Shown: positions 43,985-58,239, counted from the first letter of the stretch. The stretch is DNA of 64,000 nt from Ciona intestinalis (GCF_000224145.3 NC_020176.2:1666867-1730866); one strand, 5' to 3'. The notes: generated from the letters alone by a model not told the origin. Made by a program: numbers and translations.

Positions 43985-46900
43985 TTAGAACTCTAGATCA
44001 TCTATTACATAATCATGGAATACACCGTTCGGAATATTCATTTGCGGTTTCCGCCTTGATGACAACGGTTCGTTACTGTTGCTAAGCAACGATTCTTTAG
44101 TAGGACTCTTGTCGTATGCTCGGTGTCGAGATATACCAAGTTTTGTCTGAGTACTTGTCCTGCCATTGGTTGGGCTCGTTTGAACATAATGTGGCAAGTT
44201 ATTATTATTTTGGTTTTGGCTAACGAGTGCCGAGTCTTCATTTTTTTCTTCCCAGTTGTCACTGAGGCGATCTACTCTTTGAGACGAGTTACTCGCAGAC
44301 AAAAATGAGTTACTAAAAAAAAAGTTGAAATTAATTTATCTAGAAATAAAATTTCATCATATACTTGTTTCACCTGACAATTTTTTGTTATTACCTGGTT
44401 TCCAGTACGGTAGGTTCCCTTGGAACAAGTTTCAAGCTTCGAGAAGATTGAACAATCATCGGTCGTGTACGAACCAACTGTTCACAAGAGTTCTGGTCAT
44501 AAAAAATATTTAGTTTTGTGAAGAAATCTCAAATTAACCATAAAACAAACATGTAACATAAATTTGTATTTAAAAATTATTTTATAGCAACATAACTCGT
44601 TTTGACGACTGTTGTTTGGATGTCAACCCATGTAGATTTGCCTTTATTACCACCTTTGCAACCGTTTTTAAAAAATGAATAAATTTATTTTATGTTCAAA
44701 TTGGTCTTATAAAAATACAATCACCCAAAAAAGTAACATGTGATTACTCGTAAGATTTATTCATACCTCTTTCCCACCCTCTTGTGGCAGTTGTTTCATT
44801 AATTGTTGTTCTTTTGCACTAATGTCAGGAGTGTCAACTTCAAAGTGATCGTGAAAATTAGAATAATTAACCTGTAATTTATTGTTAAATTATTTGTTTG
44901 TAAACTGAAACTCGCAACTAATTTAAAAAACGCAGTCTAAATAATTACCAAAAAATTAACAAATTTTGTAAATTTGAAAGTTCTTACATCATAAAAACCT
45001 TTTTCCAACATTAGTACTGGCATAAAGCGTTGACCCCACATTACTTCATCCTCCACATAGGAGCTTCGAGCTTGGCAAGTCATTCCTGGGAAAATTTGTA
45101 CATGTTTGTGGTGTGTACTAAGCAGAGCAAGCGCAAGTTCTTTCGAACTATCGACCTTCTCCCCATTGATTGCATGTTGTGTACGCCAAGTAAAACAAGT
45201 CATGACAAGAAAATCAATCAGTAAGAATCAAAGGAAAAAATGCAAACTAAAATAAATGTCGACCGTGAAATTCTATCAAAGCATTAAAAATTTAGTAGGG
45301 GGGCGTGCGGATAGAGGACGCTTTCAACGCAATGTTGAAGCGTTAATTTAAAGATGACGCATGAAAGGAACTAACTGAGACGATTGTATAAGTTACTTCA
45401 AGCTGAAATACTCAAATAACCAATTGATTGACTTGGCGTTAATAATTTGTAATTTTTATTTAAAACTTTTTTTTACTTTTTGAGTTTCGATCCGGTGAGA
45501 AATAAAAGAACATATATAGAATATTGACAGTGGGGTGTTAATGGTTCAGTGGATATTGATTTTATATAAAGAGTCCGAGTGGTCAAATTCGAGCATGAAC
45601 AGAGCAGAGCTTTAATGAATACATAAATATGTTCATTTGTTTTCTGTGTGGGTGAGTAGGAAACCTGAAGTTTTGGGCAGATTTGGCCCATTACCCCAAC
45701 ACAAATAACATATTTTTTATATCGAATGAGGAAACTAAATATAAGTACAGCATAAACAGTATATATGACACCAACACATGAAGTTTTACACAGTTTTCAT
45801 TATCCCTTTAACATCTTTATTTTGGGGATGAAGGCAAGCTTAATTATCCGCATTAGTAGGGTTAAAATATTATCGTATTGCAACCAATACTTTACACTAA
45901 TTTTTTTCTAAATGTATATAAACATGAAAGAAGCACCACTTTACGCATGATTGCATAAATCTATTGTTTTTTACATTAAATAGTTTTAACGATAAAAGTT
46001 AATTTTAACACGCTCTGTTCTGATTGAAAGCAATACATTTAAGATTGAAGATAAATAAATGTAATTTTTTTCCTTGTATTACAGAAATTTTATAACATGA
46101 ATGTTTTCTGTTTCACACACCATGTGCCAGATTACAAGTCACCACATGTACTTTTGCGGATTATTATGTTTTAATGTTGGCTAGCAGGTTAGACAACCCA
46201 AAAGTGGCCATTCGGTTGGGGCAATGGCCGCTAAGTGCTTACATGCCTCCAGAGGCAGGCACGCTAGCCACTGTACTACAGTGCCAAAAGATATATGTAT
46301 ATTATGCCAACTAGTTAACCAAAAATTATTCCTAGGGCTCAATCCTCAACAATTCTCAAATTAACCAAAAAAGATTCCGACATAATTGTGGCAAAAGTAA
46401 TTACAATATTAAAAATTTACAAATGCGCTTGAAACTTGACCATTCACTAGTCAGTAAACAATCCTATATACTATAACTTAAAATAGATTAATTAAATATG
46501 ACTTGGTAAAATATGTTGGATTTACTGACCTGTTGCTTCCACCATGCCTTCCAATATAACCACAATTTCAAATTCTTCCTCTTTCAGATCAGATTGGGAC
46601 ATGTTCCAAAACGGTGACTTTTCGTCAATCACATGACAAATGATCAAAGGCGTCACCTGGAATTCCATTTAGATTAGAAAAACATTTACTATAAAAACAC
46701 ACAATCAAAAAACCTTCACAAATAGTTCTATTTATCGAAGAATTTGAAACCTTGCGTTAGAGTGACTACTCTTATTAGTCTGGCCCCATGACACAAGGGT
46801 TAGCGCGTCTACCTCTAACATAGAGGTTATGGGTTCAAAGCTTGTCTCTGCTACCGTTGTGGTTGGATATGTCCTTACGCAAGACACTTAACAACAATTG

Positions 46901-49900
46901 CTCCAACTCAATGGTGACTAACGGGTTGTTCAAATTTTCAGCCATACATGAAATAAAAAACTCCAAAAAAAGTTTTACCTACACAGTTACATAGGTGCGA
47001 GGGTAAATAAGTTACAACCATTCACTCACCAAGAAAAGTCGATCAGCACCAGTGGTGTAACCGACGTCTAGATCCGTTTGATCAAGAGCCATGAATTCGC
47101 CTTCTTGCGTTTGACGAGATTTTATTAACTTTGCGCGAATTTGAGCTTCGACAATATGAGAGTTTCTTAGGTCTCCGACCCTACAATTTGAATGCATATT
47201 TATGGGAAGTGAGCATTATCTTGTGTTAAACTTTACTACTTTGTATGAGCCCACTTATGCAATACTGTTGAGGTGATTACTGAATTATTTTCTGTTTTAG
47301 CTAAAGTTTTTTAAAAGATAACATGATGATGATTGTTTACTTTATGATTAACCATTGTGTGAGAACTGTATCATACATGAACAAAAGCAGGTAAGCAATG
47401 ACCTTGTTATTGTAATGGTGTAAGTACTAAATAAAAAAATGGGAAAAGGTAAAAAATATTTTAAAAACAGGTACATGTATATATATAGTAGGGTGAGGGA
47501 AGATAGGATACCTATTCATTTTAATTTTTTGTCCTATTTGCTAGTAATCATTCAAAGAATTATAAAACCTTATCATCATTTCCATAAACCATTGTCAATT
47601 GTTAAAACACGACCAGGGTATTTAAATCATATATAGGGTGTCCCGTCTTTTCCCACTCTACCTTATATATATATATTTATATATATACCTGTTTTTAAAT
47701 ATCAGCGGGCACTTAAACCAGAAGCACCAGTATCATCACAGAATAAAGTATGAATGACAACTCAAAAAAAGTAGTTTTAAACAAAACTAGTACTGTTAGA
47801 TCTCATTCAACTCACACAAAAAGTTGCAAAGACCATCTATTTAACCATTAAAATGAATTGCTTTAGTGACTCCTTTAAGATGCACCAATGATAATGTATG
47901 TTAAACATAGGTGCCTAACATGGGTATCAGGGTATGTAATATGCATGCCCTGGATTCATTTGTGATACCATATGTGAATATTTGGCACACACTACACATA
48001 GTAACAGAATAACTGAAAACAATGCACCAGTTAAAGTAGTGGTTCCCAAACTTTATTAACTCGCATACTTTTTTTTGATTCATGTACCTTTCTCTTACCA
48101 CCTACATTACTAAAATCTCCAGGCCAAAAAGTTGGATCGCCCGATAATTTACGCAACACAAACTTGGCACTGACTTTCTTATAGTTGAGTTGCTCGCGTA
48201 CCACTAGTGGTATGCGTACCACAGTATGGAAACCACTGAGTTAAAGGTAATGACTTGGGTCTATAGCCTAAAGAGCACCCTGGTTTTGCAAAATATACTT
48301 GGTAGTTGGTATTTATACCAATTTATTAACAAAAACATAAAAAACATACAAAAACAAACCTAAACATAAGACACATTTTTCCATCCCTCAATGAAATGAC
48401 AGATTTTTCGCTAAACATTAATGTTTCTGCACGTTTGTTTGGTTGGGAAATTTTAACGAACATACATCCAACCTAAAATCATGCATAAATCAAAGTGTAA
48501 GAAGCAGGTTTAATTACTTTGATAAGAGTGTTAATGAACATGCTAACATCTAGATAAGCATGTATAATATTTAAGGCACACAACCTGCTCTACAACTAAA
48601 ATAAATATTTTATGCGCGACTAAACCGTTTACCTGTTTTTTTATCTTATAAAAACATAGTGTGTAAATAAAAATAAAGACCCTGAATTTTATAATATATA
48701 AATATATATCCATGTTCAATTTAATAGCACTTTTATTTCTATAGCATTTTTTGTAACTTTTGTTCTTACTTTATCCTCCCGTGGTCGGAAAACGACAGTT
48801 CTTAAACACTGTGTTTTGTTTCATACACCTTGTGCCAGCTTAGGAGTTACCAAGTATGTTACTTAGAAAATGCTTATTTTCGGGGGGATCTTTTCATTTC
48901 TTTATGTGTGGCTAATAATTTGGACAACCCATTAGTAAACACTGGGTTGGAGCAATTGCTGTTATACGCCCACGATGATAACAATGAAAAGCCTTTATCA
49001 AACCGAAAACAAAGCATGTACTCGACCAATAACTGTTATGTTAGTGTAATAAAGTAGAACAAATTTGTTGATATTATGAGGTTGCCGACCACTTTGAACA
49101 GTTACTACTCTACCAGTATCACACTCAACACTTACCATGAATGCATCAACGATTGAACCAAATATACTTTGCACTATTAACAAGATAATCGCTTCTGGAC
49201 AAACATCTGTGATTGCTCTTGTCCCATACCCGATAGTTACCTGATAAAAGCCAAACTTCATTTTAGCATCATATTTTTATTGTATTAAAAAAGCATACCA
49301 GGAAAAATAAAACAATTGTATTCGGATATAGATGATCAAATGTGATCTAAAGGTACCACCAAAGTTTCAAATAGAAACAGTTTAAGAACTAGAAATTTCG
49401 TCATTTCAAACTGTTTGTTTTTTAAAACTTTCGTGGTATTTTTAGATAACATTGAAGCATTTCTATAATTTTATTTATACACTAATTTGGAGTTTTTGTT
49501 GGTATACCCCTTTAAGTCAAAAGATATTTAATTAGTATTTCTGTAGCTCCAAACTGGATTCAATCCTTGTAACTTTGAAATGTAAACCAACCAAACAACA
49601 AAGTGACACTTAGGTTTTAGAGGTTATGGGTTGTGGCAGTAAAGGTCTAGCTTTTGGGACATATGCGCTATATCACCGGGTGTTAAGGTGATATGGCAAC
49701 CCCAACAGCCAATCTAACAACGTGGCCGCCATTCGAAGCAAAAGTGAATAAATAAAAAATTAAATATTGCCATTTTGTTAAAATTTGGAACGTTAAAATC
49801 ATAAATATATTTAATAAATATTAAGTAAAATGTAATAAATATTAAAAAACAGCAAAATATTATAATAAAGTATATTAGTTATAAGCTGTCGTATTACACA

Positions 49901-52900
49901 TGTGTTGTGATATAGGAGCATTTGTCAGCATATAATTGGACCAGAGGAGGTCAGAATAATTTATTAAGCCTGGTTTGAAATCTTATCTACAATATTTCAT
50001 ACAAATCCCTTTCAAAGTCAACTGTCTTTTTTTTGGCGCCACAAGATTGTTGGGTTTTAATTTTTCCAACATTTTTGTAACACAGTATGACTTTAACATG
50101 CTTATACAATTGTGAAAGAATCGATTAATTGCTAAAGTGATGCAAATGATCAACTTGTTTCTTGGTATGTCGTAATTATACACAAGTTAAGCAATCGTTA
50201 TTATGGACATGGCGCCAATAATTTCCGTGTCAATCGCTACTACTTCGTGAAAAACAATCTACTTGGCTGAGAAAAACATAAAGATCGTTTACGAAGATAC
50301 GTAAATTAAAATCATGTTGCTTTTGTGACCAATGTGTTTTCGCCCAAAGGTGTTGCTTTATACAATAAAGTTAACGTTTATGATATCATAAAGATTATTA
50401 TGTCACATTTTTTCATGCTCCCATAACTAAGCATAGAATTTGTAGCTTTAAACTAATATTTTCTACTGTCTTGATTATTGGTGGGTGTGTTCTTGGTTGG
50501 GGAACTTTTATTGGTCCAACCAAAGTCTACAAGACATACTCGCATACCCCTTCTACTTTAATTTTACATCCAAATTCACCTGTACAATGCTGTTAGGTTA
50601 TCATCCAAACAATGGAAACAAAGGTGTTTGTTAAATATAATAAGCCTTCTAACTTATGTAAAACATGAATCTCTAGTATGCTGTGGACCAACCAAGTCAC
50701 TCGAGCCAAACAAAAAAAAAGAAATTACCTACAAAGTTACATTAGTGTTAACTTGTAAAGTATGCACAAAATTGTACATCTAGCCAATAAAAGTTGCCTT
50801 GTAACACATGGGAAAATAAGTGGCATTCACACACGTCATGCCCGCTGTGGGTAAATATTTTTGGATGTTTTCATATTGTTAAAAATTCGGTTAACATCTT
50901 ATATAACCCATAAAGCCACTGAGTTGAAGTAATTGCCGCTAAATGTTTTGTTAAAGGATACATACACCCACAAATCAGTAGGAGCAGCGACAAGCCGAAA
51001 ATGTGCAACAACGCCAGTAAAAATGTTTAATTACATCAAGGGTAAAAAATATATTTATATCACAGCATAAACCTGACTTTAGATCGCAACAAACCTTTTT
51101 TACAACTTTTACAAATTACCACGTTTTATAAATAAATGTAACTTGCTTTATCCTTGTGTGGCCATAAAATGACAGTCGGTATCACACTGGTGTACTGTTT
51201 TGTACACTTGTGCCAGATTATAAGTTACCACGTATGTCACTTTGTAGGGGAGTGTTTTTTTATTTTTCGAATGGCTGACAATTTAAACAACCAATTAGCG
51301 AGCACTGGGTTAAAGTAATTGTCGTTAAGTGTCTTGCCAAAAAAGGTCACATATGCCACAATGGTAGCAGCAATGAGTCTTGAACCCATAACCTCTCGCT
51401 AACCAACTGTGTCACAGGGCATACTTATATATAATAAAGGCAAATTTTACCCATTAACATAAAACGAATTTATGTAAAACCCGTCAAATAAATTAAGGAA
51501 TCTAGCATATTTTGTGCAAATATTACTAAAGTTAATGTAAATGTTAAAAACATTTTTTAGGCAAAAGGTAAAAACATTTACCTAAGGCATGTTCTGTTGT
51601 TTTAACAAGTCAATCGCAAAATGGGGTTGACAAACCATTTTTAGACACGAGACATTTGCCTGTTGACCAGAAATATGTGAGAGCAATAGAGCATACCTGG
51701 GTTTCAATGGAGAAAAGAAAGGCTGACATAAAAGAATCAATGCCGATTACGCACACTTCGTCAGAGTTCATCTTGTCAAAGTCTCCCCTGTGAAAGGGCG
51801 CAAAATTATCTTAAAGAAAATCAATAAAATAACATGCAGTGAACCGCATACATCCCTTCTCTATAACTTGCGGTATTGCAGATAAGACTTCCCGGCAAAA
51901 AGGTACAAACGGCTAAATACAGCCATATAATATTAATATCTAACTTTCCAACTTAAGCGCCTATAACAGTTTTTAGTTATACAGGCCATGCTTTAGTCAT
52001 AGACAGTTAGGAATTTTTACAATAGCCCTAAATGTATAAGTATGAATATATATATTATATATATAGTACACTACTCTGGGGTAAGATGGGACACCTTTTT
52101 CATATAATATCTAAATATCCTAATCAAGTTTTAAACAATCAACATTGGTCTATGGGAGTCGTAAGAAAGCGGTTTTATAATTTTTTGATGTTCTTTCTTT
52201 ACTAGGGTAACGGACTAACGGGAAACTAGATAGAAAAAGTGTCCCATCTTCCCCACATCACTATATATTATAAACCATGCCATGCAATTAAAATTGAAAC
52301 CATAAACCAAGTTTGCCATATAGAACAATGAACTTTTTTTTCTTTCAAATAATACTAATAAAAACTTTAATTTATCTCTTTGGTTGCAGTTACGCAGATA
52401 AGAACAATGCATTAAATTAAAAAGAGGGGTATCACTCAATATGGATACATATTATAAAACCACATGTTTGTTAAATTAAACAAACAAGTTTATTGTTTAA
52501 TGCGTATTCTTAAATTTGTCCATGATCTAAACTTCATAGTGGTGTTCATTTATGTGGTAAAAGACTGCAGTTGTTTACTTTTATATACATTTGTAATTAC
52601 ATTATTTCAAACACAGTTACCTGAGGAAAGACACAAACCACCATAGAAAAGCGAAAACAAGCCAAGTAAAAGTGTATGTGGCGACAAATATTGCAACGTT
52701 ATATCTCCATTTGAGGTCAACAATTGACGTAAATAAATCGGCGAAATATCGTAGTCTGTCTTTAACGTTACCATGTCGTACATTGCAGTGACCCTTCTTT
52801 GTGACAAACCTATAGATCGAAGAGAATATATTTGTACAGCCTAATGCTAAGTGACAGAATCGGATATTATGCATGAACTGAGTAAAATGAGCTAATAATA

Positions 52901-54613
52901 AACCGGTATTTCTATATGGAGTATAATAGTTGCGTATAGTCTTTAGTCTGAACTCTGAAGTGAAGCTGAAGTATATAACATTAACGGATACAAAAATCAT
53001 ATTGTCCGAAACTTTTATCTTATTGTCTGGAAAACCCCTAAGTAAAGGTAACATATGTGATGACATCATTTCGGCATAGATACTCTAATGCGTATTAGAG
53101 TATTTATGATTTCAGTAAATTAAAATATGGATGTTTGAACTAAAACTAATTATAAATTCACGTCACCTGGTTTGTCGTCTCTTCTTCATCGGCCTCTGAA
53201 ACGTTTTGGTAGAATATGTGTTAATGGTCCCCCCTTGATTGATTTGGGGAGAAGTAGCAGATATTTTATTTCCAAGGTCGTATGGTATATTTTGATGCGT
53301 TCGACGAAGCTTTTCCGGAAGCAGGGGCCTGAACAAAATAAACAATTACCTCATTAACATGTTTGCAGGGATATCATTTACGATACTTATAAATTTACTG
53401 TGAACGATCAATTTGTTCATATTAGAGTTGTAATGTTAAAGCATGTGTAAAGGGTTTTCTCAAAAGATCGATAACTCCTTTAAATGGGATTTTTATGATA
53501 TTTACTCTAGGCGAACGCTATGGGTATAGCAGGTTTAATCGATTACTCTCTTTAAAAGGTATCCGGCGCCATTAAATCTCATTTGTCTCTAGTAACCCTT
53601 AAATGTGCTGCATGGAACGATTTATAGTTTATTACTAAACATATGGTGACCTAAAGATCATTTTTAACACTTTTTTAAGTATATTTCCCGGTTGTGTTTT
53701 TGACAATTAACAACGTTCTTTCAGAGTCGTGTGGCTATACAGTTATATAGTTATCTAAATATATTTGTTTACTATCGAAAGGTACGAGTAAGGAGAATGA
53801 CACATGTCCCAACTTACCCCAGCCCACTGTAATATAGTTGCATCATAACACGACATATGATGAACTGGCCTTTAACCGAGGCAAAAATAACTTGCATTAA
53901 TTCATTCATTCATTCAACCAATCATAACAAATTTCATATTTTAAAAAAATGTAAAATAGTAGAAGTCGCTCTATCTTTCCCAACAGTGCTATAAGGTGGG
54001 GTGGGGAAAGATGGGACAGCTTTGGCAAATAAAACAATTAACAATGGTCTATGGGAGTTGTTAAAATACGGTTTTGGAATTCTTTGATTTTTTGTTTACT
54101 ATCAAATGGGACGAAAAAATAAATAGAGTGAATAGGTGTTCCATCTTCCCCCACTCTACTATATGTATAGTCTATAATCATTTTTTATATCAAGCCGTTG
54201 TACTAATTTACGTATATCACATGTTTAATTTGATATCAATATCGATTCCGTTTCGGTTTCATCAACTCCAGGTGCTTCTACCAATAAAATTCAATTTTAT
54301 ATTGATTAAAATATTTTATTTTTGTTTTATGGTTTAAAAGTTAGATCCTGTATTATTTTTGTTTCAATAAAAGCAATTTTCTAGTTATCAAATGTAACCA
54401 TATATAGACTCTACCTTCCGTTGAACGGAAACATATTTAATAAGAAATATTTAAATGTTCGTTTCAACCATTACATTGTTATAAAAATATTTCCTTTCAG
54501 TCTCTACATTGCTATACTTACGGGTGTATACCATTCTCCTGTTGTTGGTGAACAGAGCTAATGTTTTCATTTTCAAATATTCCCAAACTGTTGTGGTTTT
54601 CTATCAAAACCAT
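43985..54613 (-). CDS. Inward-rectifier K+ channel, Kir3/GIRK-like
   Basis: Tetrameric plasma-membrane K+ channel; Kir3 members are opened by G-protein beta-gamma and PIP2. Twelve coding exons, all in phase, 552 residues: 54613-54522, 53328-53167, 52809-52621, 51787-51697, 49240-49136, 48472-48360, 47180-47030, 46656-46530, 45085-44988, 44871-44767, 44492-44395 and 44312-43985. Residues 88-116 hold the slide helix ([20 protein letters not shown]). M1 is about 122-147. The filter is VTIGYG (179-184) and M2 is about 193-215. D210 ([10 protein letters not shown]) sits at the rectification-controller position, so strong rectification is expected. The cytoplasmic domain has [40 protein letters not shown] and [18 protein letters not shown], closest to Kir3. 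The tail of about 140 residues is Ser/Asn-rich and ends DDLEF. The start at 54613 is provisional; an alternative N-terminal exon lies at 57097-57452. Confidence 0.92.
46085..46290 (-). repeat. tRNA-derived SINE, reverse copy in a channel intron
   Basis: Contains cacaccatgtgccagattac, gacaacccaaaagtggccat and ggcacgctagccactgtact (head). Confidence 0.7.
46777..47028 (+). repeat. tRNA-derived SINE in a channel intron
   Basis: The head gccccatgacacaagggtta, gttatgggttcaaagcttgt, the body gctaccgttgtgg and tgctccaactcaatgg. It ends against the donor of the exon at 47030. Confidence 0.75.
47483..47670. mobile_element. Short TIR element in a channel intron
   Basis: Ends tatagtagggtgagggaaga and tcccgtcttttcccactcta, flanked by TA runs. 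Confidence 0.8.
48765..49005 (-). repeat. tRNA-derived SINE, reverse copy in a channel intron
   Basis: Contains ctttatcctcccgtggtcgg, cataccttgtgccagct-like tail and gacaacccattagtaaacac; the head is truncated. Confidence 0.7.
50840..51010 (-). repeat. SINE, reverse partial copy
   Basis: tataacccataaagccactg, gaagtaattgccgctaaatg, ggatacatacacccacaaat; no tail. Confidence 0.6.
51130..51425 (-). repeat. tRNA-derived SINE, near full length, reverse
   Basis: aacttgctttatccttgtgt (tail), acacttgtgccagattataa, acaaccaattagcgagcact, ccataacctctcgctaacca (head). Confidence 0.75.
52064..52268. mobile_element. Short TIR element in a channel intron
   Basis: Ends ctactctggggtaagatggg and gtgtcccatcttccccacat. 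Confidence 0.8.
53680..53830. mobile_element. Short TIR element, degraded
   Basis: Interior gacaattaacaacgttcttt and right end tgtcccaacttaccccagcc; left end lost. Confidence 0.5.
53990..54164. mobile_element. Short TIR element in a channel intron
   Basis: Ends ataaggtggggtggggaaag and tccatcttcccccactctac. Confidence 0.8.
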
Positions 54614-56320
54614 CTGTACTTCTCTCAATCTTTTTAACAAAACACCATAAGTTTGTGCAAAACACCAACGGAAACATATGACGTACAGGCCGTGAATTGA
54701 AACCAAAACGTCTTCTAGACCAAAAGAACAAGCAGATGGGAAATAAACTGCAAAGTTGATCTATGCATAATTCAGTGAACGTCGAGTTTAAGCGCTGAGC
54801 ATATACGGTTTCCCAGTGTCTTGGATACAGCAACCGTCTTCAATCAAACTTACAGAAGCCTCCCAAATATCTACACAATCAGTTCAAAATCTTCTCATTT
54901 ATTTGACTTAACCATACGCTTATTGATTTTCCTGTAGGTTGATCTTTAATTTAAACTCCGGTTGTTAGATATATATGTGTAGGCCTCTGCGTAATATTAT
55001 ACGGCACGAGTCATGGATACATTGCTTACTCTATAAGCTAGTGAAGTTTTAATTACGACCAAGGTCTAAACTATAAACTTTATAGTTTGTGTTATATAAC
55101 TACGTGTATTTAAAATCTCATAGAATTACATTACTGGTTAAAAACTCTGCGCTTCTGCAGTCTGTATAAATTGAACACAAAGCAGACCTATAGGAGCAGG
55201 TTTACTAACTCAGCAACGACTGCCGTAAAACATAAATTATTAAGCAAAGACCAACGTGTAAGGGCCAGTCACATATTTAATTTTTATAATACTAAGAAAG
55301 CGCGGCGTGTGTTTTACACCAACTGGTGCAGTGGTGCTTACATAATATTTTCCAAAGGCGGAAACATATTTTACCCTATGTAATCTTGCATTTTAAATGG
55401 TAACTAGAAATAATAAGGCGAACACCATGAAAGTACACAGTTGAAACGTAGCGTACTAGAAGAAAGCTTAGCTTGGAAATTAAACGAATTACCTTGACTG
55501 ACAATTACGTGTGATCGATAAGGCAATATTTTCGCTGGCCAATCGCGAATTGGCCAAGCTTGGTCACCAAATACAAACTCCCGTGGGTGCATTGATGTAG
55601 TTATTTGACCACAGTGTTAAGTTTATTACCTAACGCCTCCCAAGTTTAAGCGAAAATCTCAACAGACTCCTCTCTTAAAGTGAAAACCAATATTTACAGA
55701 AGCATGATATTTCACAGTCAACAGTTATATATTCCTACTAGATAAACATAGTCTATACCTAGTATAAATCACAAGCCCACATTCTTACAAGCAAATCTAT
55801 TTTTTGTATTATTTCCAACCTGATGTTGTTTATAAAACTGCCCCTGCTCTGTGAAGTGCCGAAACATTTTGAAACTTCAAGTTATTTATAAACGGTTTTT
55901 AACATGCGCTTCATATGCTTCCTTGGCGCTTACAAGGTCCTTTCCTGATAATCTTAACGCAATATAATGGTCCTCCATACACATTAAACAGGTCGCTTAA
56001 CTTTCGCTTTTCCATTGGTGCGGAAAAAATCAATTCTTCCACTGTATTCGTTCGATGTTATCACAATTTAAAGAGCAGCTGCACTGCGTAGCTTACGTCA
56101 GCACACAATAGCCCACAACTCGTGTGTATACGAGTTTAAAAGCGACGTATATGACGAAGAGAACGACAGTATACAGCGAAAAGGAAACCATCAATTTGGG
56201 CTTGTCTGTTTTTTATAATTATTGATATTTTAAACTGTAAATTTCATTTTTACGAACTATTTTCATTGTCCACCGACACGTAAACTAATCATTTATTTCA
56301 ATGTAAAAAGTATAGTGTTG

Positions 56321-56519
56321 TAGTAGGTTGGGGGAAGATGGGACACCTTTTCATCTTATTTTCTTATCCTTTTTGGTAGTAAACAAAGAAAATGCAAAGA
56401 ATTATAAAATGGTATCTTCACGACTGCCACATAGACCGTTGTTAATTGTTCAAAACACGATCAAGGTATAGAAGTATTATGAGCTAAAGGCGTCCCATCT
56501 TACCCCACCCCACTATATT
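56321..56519. mobile_element. Short TIR element upstream of channel exon 1
   Basis: Ends tagtaggttgggggaagatg and gtcccatcttaccccacccc; about 200 bases, full interior. Confidence 0.85.
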
Positions 56520-57096
56520 AAATAACGTGATAAACGGCTACCCATTTGCCAAAAGAGCCGTTATCCGTGACAACTTACATAATTATGCACATGCTGTGTC
56601 GCACTTAATTCGAAATGGAAGATAGTATTGACAATAAAGATACCACAGCATATGTCAACAACATTACACATTTTGCTAAGTACAAATTGAACGATTGACC
56701 AAGCCCTAATTTGTACTGCATCGGCAGGCCTGAATTAATTATTCAGTTAGGTCAGGGCAAGATTCTTATTAGGGTCGATACCTCGATGCGCTTTCGTTTA
56801 GTTCGACCGATAGACCACCGACTTGGGTCTATTAGGGGATGATTAGCTTGCTTTATCCCATTGCATCATGTTATTAAACCACATGGTTTGTGTTTTGCGC
56901 AAGATAAATGAACGAGGACACGTTCTTATGCAAGCGCGGCACAAAATATTGAAAAAGAATTACTAATAATGACATTTCAAAACATTATTACAGAATTGAA
57001 TAAGAATATTTAGGGATTTATTTTATTGTGTAAAGGTTTTTCAGCTGATTTTTTTCTAGATTAAGGCATAAAATTTACTCAGAAAATTTTACTCAC

Positions 57097-57452
57097 TTTA
57101 AATCCGAGTCGCCAGTTTTGAACTTGGAAAGACTTGGATAAATCCGACCGTAGCAAGAGTTGGGAGAGTTACAGAAATCTCGTTGAATTTTTGCCCTTCT
57201 ATGCTGGTTGGCTTCTCCGCTATTGTTTTGATTGACTTGTTTTAATGTATAAACTGGCTTAAGTGCGTCGACGTTCTGAGTATTTTCCCTTTGGTTTAAT
57301 CCGTTTTGTGGGTGGATACTTTTTAAAGGTTTACACGTTGCTTCCTCGATGACTGACAACTGGATGTCTCTCGGAAATAGAAGCTCTGGACCTCCGTCGT
57401 TTTTTGCGAAGTTTATTGATCCTTCTCTCGAATCGCTTTGCTTATATTGAAC
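57097..57452 (-). CDS. Open exon upstream of the K+ channel, possible alternative N-terminus
   Basis: A tttattttag acceptor at 57453-57454 and a GTGAGT donor after 57097 bound 118 open codons plus two bases. The peptide runs from VQYKQSDSREGSINF through LLFPRDIQLSVIEEATCKPL to LSKFKTGDSDLK. Its exit phase (2) fits the channel exon at 53328, giving [14 protein letters not shown]. No start Met was found within it, so a further upstream exon must supply one. The peptide is hydrophilic and of no family I recognise. It could also belong to a different, unseen gene. Confidence 0.5.
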
Positions 57453-58065
57453 CTAAAATAAAGATGGCGTAAAGGCGCTATCTTAATTACGCCTAAGCCA
57501 ATTACACGGTGCTGGAGGCATTTAAATGCAAAGAACCAAGTACACATTTGATGATTATTTTTGTGATGCTCCATCCCATGGGAGGGATCGCGATTTCAAG
57601 GCACATTGATAAGGATAATGCGTTTATTAATGAGTCCAGTGGAGCGACGAATGAAGTGAACTTCAGTGAGGTCGATTTTAAATAGAGTGGTTTTTATAAA
57701 CATTACATCATTGTAAACCATGCAATGATAAATCATTTCCTAAGACGTAAACATCTGATGTTTTTTCGCCAATATATAGGCTGTATACCGAAAGTATGGG
57801 GCACATTGTGTTCTTTCAAACACAATATCAGTAGCACCAGAAACGCTGTAATTACAATATGACATATATACAATGTAAATCTATAACTTCATTTCGAATT
57901 TCGTCCTTCGAGTATGGATTATGCACGATGTTTCCATAGCAAATTATAAGTAAATCAAATATTGTCAACATAGTGGCCACGTTATGACGGGCTGTTATCG
58001 ATCTTTGTTTTGTGGGCCGCACTCCGCCTATATATGCATAATGGATACCCATCAGTATATATATG

Positions 58066-58239
58066 TATAGTAGGGTGGGGAAGATGGGACATATTTTCAT
58101 TCTACTTGCTCTTCCTATTTAGTAAGCAAAGAACATTCAAAGAATTACAAAGCCGTATACCAACGACTCACCCAGACCGTGTTTAAATTAATTGTTTAAA
58201 ACACGATCACTTTAAAAGACGACCCCATAACCTACTATA
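58066..58239. mobile_element. Short TIR element
   Basis: Left end tatagtagggtggggaagat; the right end is degraded (gaccccataacctactatag). Confidence 0.7.

Noticed and set aside
54573-54833. An open frame of 86 codons overlapping channel exon 1
   Set aside because: It is in another frame, ends in a stop before the donor and resembles nothing.
55404-55592. A 33-codon first exon for the channel (MHPREFVFGDQ...)
   Set aside because: It has a donor, but its phase 1 does not fit the exon at 53328, and joining it to the 54.6-kb exon needs a poor acceptor without a pyrimidine tract.
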